A DNA stretch of 64,000 nucleotides from Nocardioides currus. Its GTDB lineage: Bacteria; Actinomycetota; Actinomycetes; Propionibacteriales; Nocardioidaceae. A program made the translations under genes and the position numbers. The stretch covers positions 1-64,000 of the forward strand of contig NZ_PYXZ01000008.1 in the NCBI RefSeq assembly GCF_003057875.1. The letters run 5' to 3'. How positions within the stretch are numbered: the first letter of the stretch is position 1; each line of letters starts with the position of its first letter. This document shows positions 1 to 7,226 of this stretch, piece by piece. A model generated the notes under the pieces. That model was not told the origin of the DNA. It was given only the letters and a program-made list of their open reading frames with translations, and made no database searches.

Positions 1-11
1 GGGGTCGTCCG

Positions 12-104
12 ATGATGGCCCGCATCGCGCAGCGCCGAGCCGCCAAGCGCACCGCCGAGCAGACCTCCGCCTTCTACTCCTGGCGTGCCGGGGTCGTCCG
101 ATGA
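12..104 (+). CDS. Mini-ORF 1 of tandem array, putative precursor peptide (30 aa)
   Basis: The ORF starts with two consecutive ATG codons and encodes a basic 30-residue peptide: an Arg/Lys/Ala-rich N-terminal helix-like part, then Glu-Gln-Thr-Ser, then Phe-Tyr-Ser-Trp, then a short tail. Its stop codon overlaps the ATG of the next copy. Compared with copy 2 it has three synonymous Arg/Ala codon changes and two amino-acid changes (Thr-Ala versus Leu-Thr). No strong Shine-Dalgarno is seen, only a run of G about 7 nt upstream. The position just before a cytochrome P450 gene suggests a RiPP precursor. The alternative is the duplicated 3' end of an upstream gene cut off by the window edge. Confidence 0.5.
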   Translation: MMARIAQRRAAKRTAEQTSAFYSWRAGVVR

Positions 105-193
105 TGGCCCGCATCGCGCAGCGACGTGCTGCCAAGCGCCTCACCGAGCAGACCTCCGCCTTCTACTCCTGGCGTGCCGGGGTCGTCCGATGA
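101..193 (+). CDS. Mini-ORF 2 of tandem array, putative precursor peptide (30 aa)
   Basis: This is the second copy: Met-Met, a basic helix with Ala and Arg, Leu-Thr-Glu-Gln-Thr-Ser, then Phe-Tyr-Ser-Trp-Arg-Ala and a Gly-Val-Val-Arg tail. It overlaps copies 1 and 3 by ATGA at both ends, which allows translation to pass along the array by reinitiation even though each 89-bp unit shifts the frame. Up to the Trp codon, all three differences from copy 3 (CGA/CGC, CGT/CGA, CTC/CTG) are synonymous. That pattern is expected if the peptide itself is selected. Confidence 0.5.
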   Translation: MMARIAQRRAAKRLTEQTSAFYSWRAGVVR

Positions 194-276
194 TGGCCCG
201 CATCGCGCAGCGCCGAGCTGCCAAGCGCCTGACCGAGCAGACCTCCGCCTTCTACTCCTGGCGAGCGGCGGGCTGA
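190..276 (+). CDS. Mini-ORF 3 (last copy) of tandem array, putative precursor peptide (28 aa)
   Basis: The last copy keeps the same N-terminal part and the Phe-Tyr-Ser-Trp-Arg tract but ends Ala-Ala-Gly-stop instead of the Ala-Gly-Val-Val-Arg tail of the other copies. Its stop lies 63 nt before the GTG start of the P450 gene and in the same reading frame. The aromatic Tyr-x-Trp triad resembles the acceptor residues of P450-crosslinked tripeptides such as the biarylitide class (known family; the link here is inference). It could instead be only the 3' end of a longer upstream reading frame. Confidence 0.5.
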   Translation: MMARIAQRRAAKRLTEQTSAFYSWRAAG

Positions 277-339
277 GCACTGACGGACCCTGGACGCGAC
301 GCGCTCCCCTGTCCTGTCGCGCGAGTCGAGAGTGCCGAG

Positions 340-1440
340 GTGACCACCGGTCGCCTCGGCACTGTCCTTCACCTGCCGCGAGCGGGTGGACTGAGCCGCC
401 TCGGTCCCGACGGGCCGTGGATGGCCACCAGCCTCGAGACGGCCAAGCGGGTCCTGATGGACGCCGCCAGCTTCGACTTCCCCAACAACGTCAGCCGCGG
501 CTCCGACATGTCGGGGAGCACGGCCGACACCCGCACCGGCCACTACATCTACCCACCGCTCTCCCCCGAGCAGGTGGAGCGCGGGCGCTGGCTCTTCCTC
601 GCGGAGCTGGGTGACGCGCTGTCCGGCTCCGGCTTCTCCGCGGGCGCGGCCGAGATCGACGCGATGGTGCTGCTGCGGCGGCCGGTCGCCCGGGCCACCT
701 GTTCCGCGGTGCTCGGATCGCTGGACGCCGACTCCCGCAACGAGGTCGCCGACCTCGTCCTCGCCTGGATCGACGCGCTCGCGCCCGTGATCGCGAGCCG
801 CCGCAGTCCCGGACGATGGAGTCGAGCACGCCGGGGCGAGCGCCGCGCGCGCCTCGCCCTCGACGCACGACTGGGCGACGTGCTCCCGGCGCTCGGCATC
901 GAGGACACCCCCCAGATCGTGGCCACCCTCCTCGCCGCGGGCGTGCAGGTGCCGATCGCCGCCGGCGCCTGGCTCCTCATCTTCCTGGCCGCTCACCCCG
1001 ACAGCGACGTCGACCCCGACCACGCGGCGTGGGAGGCATTGCGGGTCGCACCGCCGACGTGGGCGACCGCGCGCATCACGACGACCGCGGTCGAGCTCGC
1101 CGGCGAGCAGGTGGGCGCCGGCGAGGTGGTGCTCGTCAGCCCGCTGCTGCTGGGGCGCCTCGCGTCGCTCGCGCCCGACGAACCCGACGACCTGACGTCC
1201 TTCTGCCCCGACCGGTGGGCGCGGGACGACGTGCGGCCAGGGGCGTGGCTCCCCTTCGGGGCCGGCGCCCATGCCTGTCCGGGACGCACCCTCGGGCTCG
1301 GGCTGATGCGCGACCTGGCGACATGGGCGGGGCGGCACGAGCTCACGCTCGCCGCATCCGTCACAATTGACGAGAGCCGAGGAATCCTCCCCGCGCCCGC
1401 CCGCATCATTGTCTCTCCCCTGGATGACATCGATCGATGA
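340..1440 (+). CDS. Cytochrome P450 (short, 366 aa)
   Basis: This is a soluble bacterial P450 monooxygenase or oxidative coupling enzyme. The heme-binding loop FGAGAHACPG is at residues 306-315 with the thiolate ligand Cys313, and the K-helix E-A-L-R is at 232-235. The expected I-helix acid-Thr pair is absent: the stretch around residues 195-215 reads AAGVQVPIAAG, so oxygen activation may differ. The protein is about 35 residues shorter than typical bacterial P450s. GTG 340 is the most upstream ATG/GTG start in frame before the mini-ORF stop, and ATG 421 is a later alternative. It follows the tandem mini-ORFs and overlaps the histidine kinase by ATGA. Substrate unknown. No ferredoxin or reductase gene is nearby. 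Confidence 0.85.
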   Translation: MTTGRLGTVLHLPRAGGLSRLGPDGPWMATSLETAKRVLMDAASFDFPNNVSRGSDMSGSTADTRTGHYIYPPLSPEQVERGRWLFLAELGDALSGSGFSAGAAEIDAMVLLRRPVARATCSAVLGSLDADSRNEVADLVLAWIDALAPVIASRRSPGRWSRARRGERRARLALDARLGDVLPALGIEDTPQIVATLLAAGVQVPIAAGAWLLIFLAAHPDSDVDPDHAAWEALRVAPPTWATARITTTAVELAGEQVGAGEVVLVSPLLLGRLASLAPDEPDDLTSFCPDRWARDDVRPGAWLPFGAGAHACPGRTLGLGLMRDLATWAGRHELTLAASVTIDESRGILPAPARIIVSPLDDIDR

Positions 1441-2756
1441 CCGACTTCGCCGGACTCCAAGACGTGCCGCTGGGCGCGCCCGCTTCCCCGGAGGCGACCC
1501 GGTTGGCGACGACGGTCCTCGACACGACCACCTCCCTCGACCGGGCCTACGAGCTGACGGCCGCCCACCTGCTCACCCTGCCGCGCGTCGAGGCCGTCAC
1601 GGCTGCCCTGACGACCTTCGCGCCCGAGGACGAGACCGGGTGGGTCCACCTCGGCCAGCGGGCCTGGGTGACCGAGTGGCTCCAACCCGGCACCGTCTGC
1701 AACGTGCTCCCACCCCCGGGCGCCGGACCGGAGGCCGCGCTCACGATGCCGTGGGTCTCCCCGCGCGCCCGCAACGGACCGCTGGTCATCTCCGACATCG
1801 ACCTGCTGCCCCCCGAGGCGGCGCAGGACCACCGCGAGATGTCCGCCTGCGGGATCCGCAGCATGGTGGTCGGCGCCCAGCTCTCGGACGGCGTGATGTA
1901 CGGCAGCATGGCGATCGGCGGCCCCGCCGTGGGCCCGTGGCCCGATTCCGACGTGGCCGACTTCCGGCTGCTCAGCGCGTCGCTCACCTCGCGCATCGCC
2001 CTCGAGCAGGCGCGTCGTTCGCTCGCCGAGTCGGTGGCGGTCGGGGCGCACGCACGGGAGGCGCAGCAGCACTTCCTCGCCTCCATCGGCCACGAGCTGC
2101 GCACGCCGCTGACCGCGATCATCGGCTACACCGAGATGATGGTCGACGAGGCCGACGAGCTCGCCTCCGATCCCTTCGCCGAGGCCGTCGGCCGGGACGG
2201 GCGGGTCATCCTGCGCGCCTGCGAGCAGCTGATGGCGGTCCTCGAGGACCTGCTCAGTGCCGGTCGGGCGGTGGGCGACACCGGTCCCCGTGAGCAGCTC
2301 GACGTGCAGGCGGCCGTGGCCGACGTGCTGCACTGGCACCGCACTGCTGCTCGCACCGCGGACGTCACGCTCGAGAACCTGGTCGATCCCGGGTCGAGCG
2401 TGATGGCGCACCCAGCGGGCCTGCGCCAGGTGCTGGCCAACCTGATCGGCAACGCCATCGTCCACAACGTGGAGGGCGGGAAGGTCATCGTCACGGCGGA
2501 GTCGCTGCGCGGCGAGTCCGGCGACGCCAGGCTCCGCGTGATCGTCCGCGACGACGGCCCGGGGATGACGCCGGAGCAGCTGGCCCGCGTCTTCGACCCC
2601 TTCGTCCGGTTCGCACGCGACACGGTCAAGGGCACCGGCCTCGGCCTGTCGCTCTCGCGCTCCATCGCCGAACGCGACGGAGGGACCATCGGCGCCGAGT
2701 CCACCGCCGGCACCGGATCGGCGTTCTGGATCGAGCTGCCCGTCGACGCCTCCTGA
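1437..2756 (+). CDS. GAF-domain sensor histidine kinase
   Basis: The protein is 439 aa without clear membrane segments, so a cytoplasmic sensor is likely. Residues about 25-195 resemble a GAF domain. The dimerisation helix carries GHELRTPLTAIIGY with phospho-acceptor His219. The ATPase domain follows, with the N box near 335-344 (NLIGNAIVHN), G1 near 372 (DDGPGM), an F-box (FDPF) and G2 near 399 (GTGLGLSL). The start ATG overlaps the P450 stop, so the two are probably translationally coupled. No response regulator gene lies within view, so the partner is elsewhere or upstream of the window. The ligand of the GAF domain is unknown. Confidence 0.88.
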   Translation: MTDFAGLQDVPLGAPASPEATRLATTVLDTTTSLDRAYELTAAHLLTLPRVEAVTAALTTFAPEDETGWVHLGQRAWVTEWLQPGTVCNVLPPPGAGPEAALTMPWVSPRARNGPLVISDIDLLPPEAAQDHREMSACGIRSMVVGAQLSDGVMYGSMAIGGPAVGPWPDSDVADFRLLSASLTSRIALEQARRSLAESVAVGAHAREAQQHFLASIGHELRTPLTAIIGYTEMMVDEADELASDPFAEAVGRDGRVILRACEQLMAVLEDLLSAGRAVGDTGPREQLDVQAAVADVLHWHRTAARTADVTLENLVDPGSSVMAHPAGLRQVLANLIGNAIVHNVEGGKVIVTAESLRGESGDARLRVIVRDDGPGMTPEQLARVFDPFVRFARDTVKGTGLGLSLSRSIAERDGGTIGAESTAGTGSAFWIELPVDAS

Positions 2757-2798
2757 TTCCGCGACGCGGGTGGCGCTCATGTAACATTCCACGCGCTT

Positions 2799-2872
2799 GG
2801 CCAGGTAGCTCAGTTGGTACGAGCGACCGACTGAAAATCGGTAGGTCGGCGGTTCGACCCCGCCCCTGGCCA
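2799..2872 (+). tRNA. tRNA-Phe (GAA)
   Basis: The sequence folds as a cloverleaf. The acceptor stem GGCCAGG (2799-2805) pairs with CCTGGCC (2865-2871), with discriminator A2872. The anticodon stem ACCGA/TCGGT encloses the loop CTGAAAA with anticodon GAA at 2833-2835. The T arm contains GGTTCGACCCC. CCA is not encoded. Confidence 0.95.
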
Positions 2873-2884
2873 CACGCAAGCGAC

Positions 2885-2915
2885 AAGCGCCCGATCGCGT
2901 CCCGATCGGGCGCTT
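2885..2915 (+). terminator. Hairpin terminator after tRNA-Phe
   Basis: A perfect 12-bp stem is formed by AAGCGCCCGATC (2885-2896) and GATCGGGCGCTT (2904-2915) around a 7-nt loop. It begins 13 nt after the tRNA. There is only a weak T-rich tail (CGTCCATTTCG), as is common in actinobacteria. Confidence 0.75.
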
Positions 2916-3026
2916 CGTCCATTTCGACACCCCGAGGGTCTGGACAGGGTGTGACGAGCGCCACTACGTTCGCATCCGTCGGTGATGGGCCGGCACGTTC
3001 CTTGCCGCCCTGTCGATCGGAGACCG

Positions 3027-4253
3027 ATGAACCTCGCACGCCCCCGCGCCCTCGTCCTGAGCGCGCTCACGCTGCTCGCCTCGACGCTGGCCGTCACCGC
3101 CACCTCCGCCCCGGCCCGCGCCGACGGGCCCGGCGTCGGCACCCCGTGGGTCGTCACCGTCGGCGACTCCTACATCAGCGGGGAGGCCGGCCGCTGGGCC
3201 GGCAGCTCCAACGCCTCGTCCAGCCGGGCCGACGCCCTCGGCGGCTCGGCCTACTTCGACAACGCCGCCGGCACCGGCGAGACGATCAACCGGTGCCACC
3301 GCAGCAAGTCGGCCGAGGCCTACATCGGCAGCGGCGTCAACGGCCTGAACCTCGCCTGCTCCGGCGCCCGCGTCGCGACCTTCACCGACTCCTCCGGCAA
3401 CTTCAAGCCCGGCCTCGACTTCTACAGCAACGGCGCCCAGCAGGGCCAGGCGCTGATGCTCCAGAACTTCGCCGCCACCCACAACGTGAAGATGGTGACG
3501 GTCTCCATCGGCGGCAACGACTTCAACTTCGCCTCGATCGTCCAGACCTGCGTCACCAACTGGCTGACCTCGCCGACCTGGGCCAAGAACTACTGCAACG
3601 ACGACTCGTCGGTCGCCAGCAACTTCACCGCGGCGAACGTCGCGGCCAAGCGGGCGGCCATCGCGGCGGCGTACCAGAACATCAGGACCGCCATGCGCAA
3701 CGCCGGCCACGCCGACGGCTCGTGGACCCTGCTCGTGCAGAACTACCCCTCGCCGATCCCGAACGGCTCCGGCTTCCGCTACGGCGAGTCCGGCTTCGGG
3801 CGCCAGAGCACGGGTGGGTGCGGCTTCTGGAACCGCGACGCCGACTGGGCCAACGGGACCGCGCTGCCGCTGATCAACAGTGCGGTCGGTGGGGCCGCCG
3901 CCGACTCCGGCGTCGCCGGCGTCCGCACCCTCAACCTAGCCTCGGCGTTCAACGGCCGTCGGCTCTGCGAGAACTCCGTGGGCCTCTACGAGGAGCGCGG
4001 CATCGCGAACTGGACCTCGCCCGGCGCGGTCGACCAGACCGAGTGGGTCAACCAGATCCGCACGGTCTCGACGTGCTGCGGCAGCGGCAGCCCGTACTAC
4101 ATCCAGGAGAGCCTGCACCCGAACTACTGGGCGCAGCTCGCGACCCGCTCCTGCGTCCGGCAGGCGTGGAACGGCGGCACCCCGCGGTCGGGCACCTGTG
4201 GCATCGCCGGGACCGGGCTGGTCAACGGCGAGCCGCGGATGGCCCTGAACTGA
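3027..4253 (+). CDS. Secreted SGNH/GDSL-type hydrolase
   Basis: This is a 408-aa exported hydrolase, probably an esterase or lipase acting outside the cell. A signal peptide covers about residues 1-32 (basic start, Leu/Val/Ala core, Ala-x-Ala-type site before DGPG). SGNH blocks visible are GDSY with nucleophile Ser48, GGND with Asn164, and ESLHPN with His364 near the C-terminus. Many cysteines in the mature part suggest disulfides. ATG 3027 was chosen over an in-frame ATG at 2982 because it opens the signal peptide and has GGAGA just upstream. The gene ends 9 bp from the convergent transglycosylase gene. Substrate not predictable. Confidence 0.88.
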   Translation: MNLARPRALVLSALTLLASTLAVTATSAPARADGPGVGTPWVVTVGDSYISGEAGRWAGSSNASSSRADALGGSAYFDNAAGTGETINRCHRSKSAEAYIGSGVNGLNLACSGARVATFTDSSGNFKPGLDFYSNGAQQGQALMLQNFAATHNVKMVTVSIGGNDFNFASIVQTCVTNWLTSPTWAKNYCNDDSSVASNFTAANVAAKRAAIAAAYQNIRTAMRNAGHADGSWTLLVQNYPSPIPNGSGFRYGESGFGRQSTGGCGFWNRDADWANGTALPLINSAVGGAAADSGVAGVRTLNLASAFNGRRLCENSVGLYEERGIANWTSPGAVDQTEWVNQIRTVSTCCGSGSPYYIQESLHPNYWAQLATRSCVRQAWNGGTPRSGTCGIAGTGLVNGEPRMALN

Positions 4254-4262
4254 GGACGGACG

Positions 4263-5009
4263 TCAGCTCGTGCGGCCGGCGTAGGTGTCGGCCGCCGAGT
4301 AGACGTTCAGCACGTAGTCGGCCGAGTGGTTGTAGCTGAAGATCGCGCGTGACCACGTGTCGCCGCTCATCAGGTCGCCCGAGCGGCACAGGTAGCCCGC
4401 GGCCGCCCTGGCGGCGTCGTCGATGTCGTTGGGGTCGGCGACCCCGTCACCGTCGCCGTCGGCCCGCCACGTGTGCCAGGTGGACGGGATGAACTGCATC
4501 GGCCCCACTGCGTGGTCCCATTTGGCGTCGCCGTGCCAGGTGGCCGACTCGGGCGTGGAGGGCACGGCGGCGAAGTCCCGGCCGTCGAGGGCGGGCCCGA
4601 GGATGGGCCGCGACGAGTGCCCGTCCCGCCCCAGCGTCCGGTCGCCGATGGTGCCGTGCTGCGACTCCACCCAGCCGATGCCGGCCAGCGTCGTCCAGCC
4701 GATGCGACAGCCCTCGGGCGCCAGCATGCTGGCCCGGGCGTACGCCGTGAGGGCCGGCAGCGGGATGCCGGCGGCCGTCGCGGTGCGTCGAGCCCAGCGC
4801 GGGTCGACGGCGGCGGCGTGCGCGTCGCGCGAGGGTCGCTGCCGGACCTCCTCGACCGTCGGGGGCTGGGCGACCTGCGCCGTCGGCTCGGGCACGATCT
4901 CGTAGGAGCTCAGCACCTGGTCGCGCTGCGCGGCCTGCTGCGCGGCCACGGCCGTCGCGCACATCAGCGCCGCTCCCCCGACGACCCCCAGGACGTGCGG
5001 CAGCCTCAC
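4263..5009 (-). CDS. Secreted lytic transglycosylase (SLT-type fold)
   Basis: The 248-aa protein has an N-terminal hydrophobic signal or anchor (about residues 4-25), a variable Pro/Gln-rich region and a lysozyme-like domain from about residue 80. The catalytic Glu is E115 in GIGWVESQHG, followed by the family signature AVGPMQFIPSTW and a D-rich DGDGDGVADPNDI segment. It should cleave the glycan strands of peptidoglycan during wall growth. The GTG start at 5009 is the first that gives a signal peptide, with GAGG upstream. The ATG a few bases earlier opens a frame that stops after three codons. Confidence 0.85.
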   Translation of the reverse strand: MRLPHVLGVVGGAALMCATAVAAQQAAQRDQVLSSYEIVPEPTAQVAQPPTVEEVRQRPSRDAHAAAVDPRWARRTATAAGIPLPALTAYARASMLAPEGCRIGWTTLAGIGWVESQHGTIGDRTLGRDGHSSRPILGPALDGRDFAAVPSTPESATWHGDAKWDHAVGPMQFIPSTWHTWRADGDGDGVADPNDIDDAARAAAGYLCRSGDLMSGDTWSRAIFSYNHSADYVLNVYSAADTYAGRTS

Positions 5010-5061
5010 CCTGACATCGCCTCGATCACAGTGACCATGGTGACCGCGATCGCGCGTACTT

Positions 5062-5784
5062 TCAGGCTTTCTCCAACAATCGCCGGGCGGTGCGCACCAG
5101 CTCGGCGTTGTCGGCGGCCGGACGCCCGTCGGGGAGGACGAGCACGTCCTCGAGCCCGATCCTCGTCGACAGGCCGAGACGACCGGCCATCCGCAGGGCC
5201 GGCCACGCGCTCTCGTCCTCGCCGTGCAGCAGCACGTCACCGTGGGTGCCGATCATCTCGAGGAGGCGCGCGGCCTCGTCCTCGGCGGCGACCGCGCCCA
5301 GGCCTCCGGGCAGCTCCACCAGCACGCGCAGGCACCGGTCGCGGTACGGCGAGGCCAGCCAGGCCCGCACCCCGTCGGCGTGCCACAGGCCGGCCTCGAC
5401 GCCGACCCCGATCTCCAGCAGCGCGGCCGCCACCCGGTCGGCGCCCTCCTCGTGCCAGTTGACCGACGCGAAGTCCGGGCGCGCCGTCAGTCCGCCCCAG
5501 GAGCGGACGGCCGCGACCCGCAGATCGGGATCCGGCAGGGCCCATGCGCCCGTGGTGACGCCGATCGGCACGCCGGGAGCCGAGCGTCGTACGGCGGTGA
5601 GCACCGTGTCGAGCGTCGGCCCGTCGAGGGTGTCGTCGCCGCGCTCGTCCTTGACGTGGAGGTGCACGGCGTCCGCCCCGGCCGCGACGACGGCCAGGAC
5701 GTCACGGGCGACGTCGACCGCTCCGACCGGCAGCGCCGGATGCTCGCCCATCCGACGGGCACCGTTGACACAGGCCTTCAGCAC
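5062..5784 (-). CDS. Beta-keto acid cleavage enzyme family protein (BKACE, DUF849-like)
   Basis: The 240-aa protein resembles the TIM-barrel BKACE family, which condenses a beta-keto acid with acetyl-CoA. It begins LKACVNGARR, carries the metal-site-like motif VHLHVKDERGDD in place of the usual H-x-H-x-R, then SVNWHEEG and a C-terminal GLEDVLVLPDGR motif. It is shorter than canonical members (about 270-300 aa). The GTG start at 5784 precedes the LKACVNG strand. The long open frame continuing upstream to 7224 is antisense to the neighbour and is ignored. It is divergent from the orphan protein at 5818 with 33 bp between them. Substrate unknown. Confidence 0.75.
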   Translation of the reverse strand: MLKACVNGARRMGEHPALPVGAVDVARDVLAVVAAGADAVHLHVKDERGDDTLDGPTLDTVLTAVRRSAPGVPIGVTTGAWALPDPDLRVAAVRSWGGLTARPDFASVNWHEEGADRVAAALLEIGVGVEAGLWHADGVRAWLASPYRDRCLRVLVELPGGLGAVAAEDEAARLLEMIGTHGDVLLHGEDESAWPALRMAGRLGLSTRIGLEDVLVLPDGRPAADNAELVRTARRLLEKA

Positions 5785-5817
5785 GACCCCATCCTGCCCT
5801 GCTGCGACACTCTGCGG

Positions 5818-7134
5818 GTGCTCCCCCGCTTCGAGGTCGTCCGTCGACTGCGCCCGATCGACCTCATCAGGCCGGGCGCGGAGGTCGAGGTCGAGGTCGG
5901 CCGGCCGGTGCCGGTGGAGGTCGCTGCGCCGTACGCCGCGATCGTGGTCGAGCCGGGCGACGAGGCCGCCGCGGCCTTCCACCTCGGCGGCCTGCGCCTC
6001 GGCATGCGACTGGTGGACGACGTGGTCACCCTGTCGATCACCGGCGGCGAGAGGAGCCGGGAGCCGAGGAGCCGACGCCACGGCCGGGTGGCGACCGCGC
6101 CCTCCCGCGTCGCGCTGACGCTGACCGGCACGCACCTGACCGCGCTGACCGAGGAGGAGGGGCGCTGGGTCGCGCGGGGTCGCCACGACCTGCGCGACGA
6201 CCTCGACAGCCGCGACCCGGACGCCCTCGCGGCCCTGCGCGTCGAAACGCACGGCGCCCGGGCCCACGCGGGGCCGTTCGGCCAGCTGGGGCTGCGCGAC
6301 ATCCGGCTGGTCACCGAACGCGACGGGACCCCCCTGCGCGACGGCTCGGCGCTCCTGCTCAGTGCGACGTCGGCCGGACCCGGCTTCTTCGACACCGCCC
6401 ACACCTCGGTCTGGTCGCTCGACCCCGAGACGCTGGCGCTCGAGCACCGCAGCGACCTGTTCTTCCGGCGTCCCGACCGACCGGGGGTGTACGGCGACCA
6501 CGCGACCCACGTCGTCCGCGACGGCGACGCGTGGCTGGTCGCGACCAGCACGTGGGGAGACTTCCGGCAGGACGACCCGGACCGGACGGTGCGCGCGACC
6601 CTGGCCCGCACGGCCACCGACGTCCTCAGCGGCACCCACGTCCTCGACACGGTCGAGCTCCGTCTGCCGACCGACGGCTTCACCTCGGTCGGCACCTGGG
6701 ACCCGCACCTCGTGCACACGGGTGACGAGTGGCTCGTCGGCTTCGCCAGCGCACGGAAGTTCTTCCGGTTCCATCCCGCCCTGGCCAGCGGCCCGACCCT
6801 GGACGAGCTGGTGCTGCGCGGGGCGGCAACCGACCGGAAGGCGACCGAGGGCACCACGGTCCTGCGGATCGGCGACGAGTGGCGCGTGCTCGCCAGCGAC
6901 GGCCGCGACGGGCGGCGAGGACAGCGGATGCGCTACCCGGTCTTCGACCTGGCGATGACCGAGGTCGGCGAGCTCGAGGCGGCGTACCCCACGAACCTGC
7001 CCTGGCCCACACTGGTGGACACCGAGCGCGGGTGGCTGATGGTCACCTTCAACGGGGCGCCGGCCACGGGACCGCTGGTCGGCTACGGCACGCACGGCGA
7101 CGTCGTCGTGCAACGCGAGGCGGGGCGCGTCTAG
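5818..7134 (+). CDS. Conserved hypothetical protein, beta-propeller-like
   Basis: This 438-aa protein was not assigned to a named family. It has no signal peptide. The N-terminal part (about 1-160) is rich in short beta strands. The rest contains repeated W/D motifs with aromatic strands such as GTWDPHLVHTGDEWLVGFASA and DGDAWLVATSTW, resembling a five-bladed propeller of the GH43/GH32 type, but catalytic residues cannot be assigned. The start is uncertain: GTG 5818 is the first start clear of the divergent BKACE gene, and it lacks a good Shine-Dalgarno. It ends 92 bp before vdh. Confidence 0.55.
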   Translation: MLPRFEVVRRLRPIDLIRPGAEVEVEVGRPVPVEVAAPYAAIVVEPGDEAAAAFHLGGLRLGMRLVDDVVTLSITGGERSREPRSRRHGRVATAPSRVALTLTGTHLTALTEEEGRWVARGRHDLRDDLDSRDPDALAALRVETHGARAHAGPFGQLGLRDIRLVTERDGTPLRDGSALLLSATSAGPGFFDTAHTSVWSLDPETLALEHRSDLFFRRPDRPGVYGDHATHVVRDGDAWLVATSTWGDFRQDDPDRTVRATLARTATDVLSGTHVLDTVELRLPTDGFTSVGTWDPHLVHTGDEWLVGFASARKFFRFHPALASGPTLDELVLRGAATDRKATEGTTVLRIGDEWRVLASDGRDGRRGQRMRYPVFDLAMTEVGELEAAYPTNLPWPTLVDTERGWLMVTFNGAPATGPLVGYGTHGDVVVQREAGRV

Positions 7135-7226
7135 TCTGGTTGTGAGGATGCCCACTCCACCCCTGTGAGCGTCTTTGAGGTCGCACACCCCGCGGCCGAT
7201 CCATCCCCACACAAGGACAAGCACCC

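Larger units (their letters stand above)
1..267. repeat. Three 89-bp tandem repeats (array continues off the left edge)
   Basis: Units begin at 1, 90 and 179 with a period of exactly 89 bp, which is not a multiple of three. The first 15 bases are the tail of yet another copy (codons Gly-Val-Val-Arg-stop), so at least four copies exist. The units are nearly identical. Most substitutions between them fall at third codon positions of the mini-ORF frame. The last unit diverges after the Trp codon and ends in a stop at 274-276. Each unit carries one mini-ORF that overlaps the next by four bases (ATGA). Confidence 0.9.

Noticed and set aside
1-276. CRISPR array
   Set aside because: The 89-bp units are directly adjacent without spacers and are near-identical along their full length.
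993-2930. Long minus-strand open frame opposite the P450 and histidine kinase
   Set aside because: It is antisense to two genes with full domain signatures, is Arg/Gly/Asp-rich without motifs, and arises from the high-GC bias.
7140-7175. Eight-codon leader peptide before vdh
   Set aside because: The tiny frame has no ribosome site, no repeated Val/Leu codons and no attenuator hairpins, so chance is the simpler explanation.
5785-7224. Upstream extension of the BKACE frame by some 480 codons
   Set aside because: It runs antisense to the protein at 5818-7134 and shows no homology-like features. The conserved start of the enzyme is at 5784.
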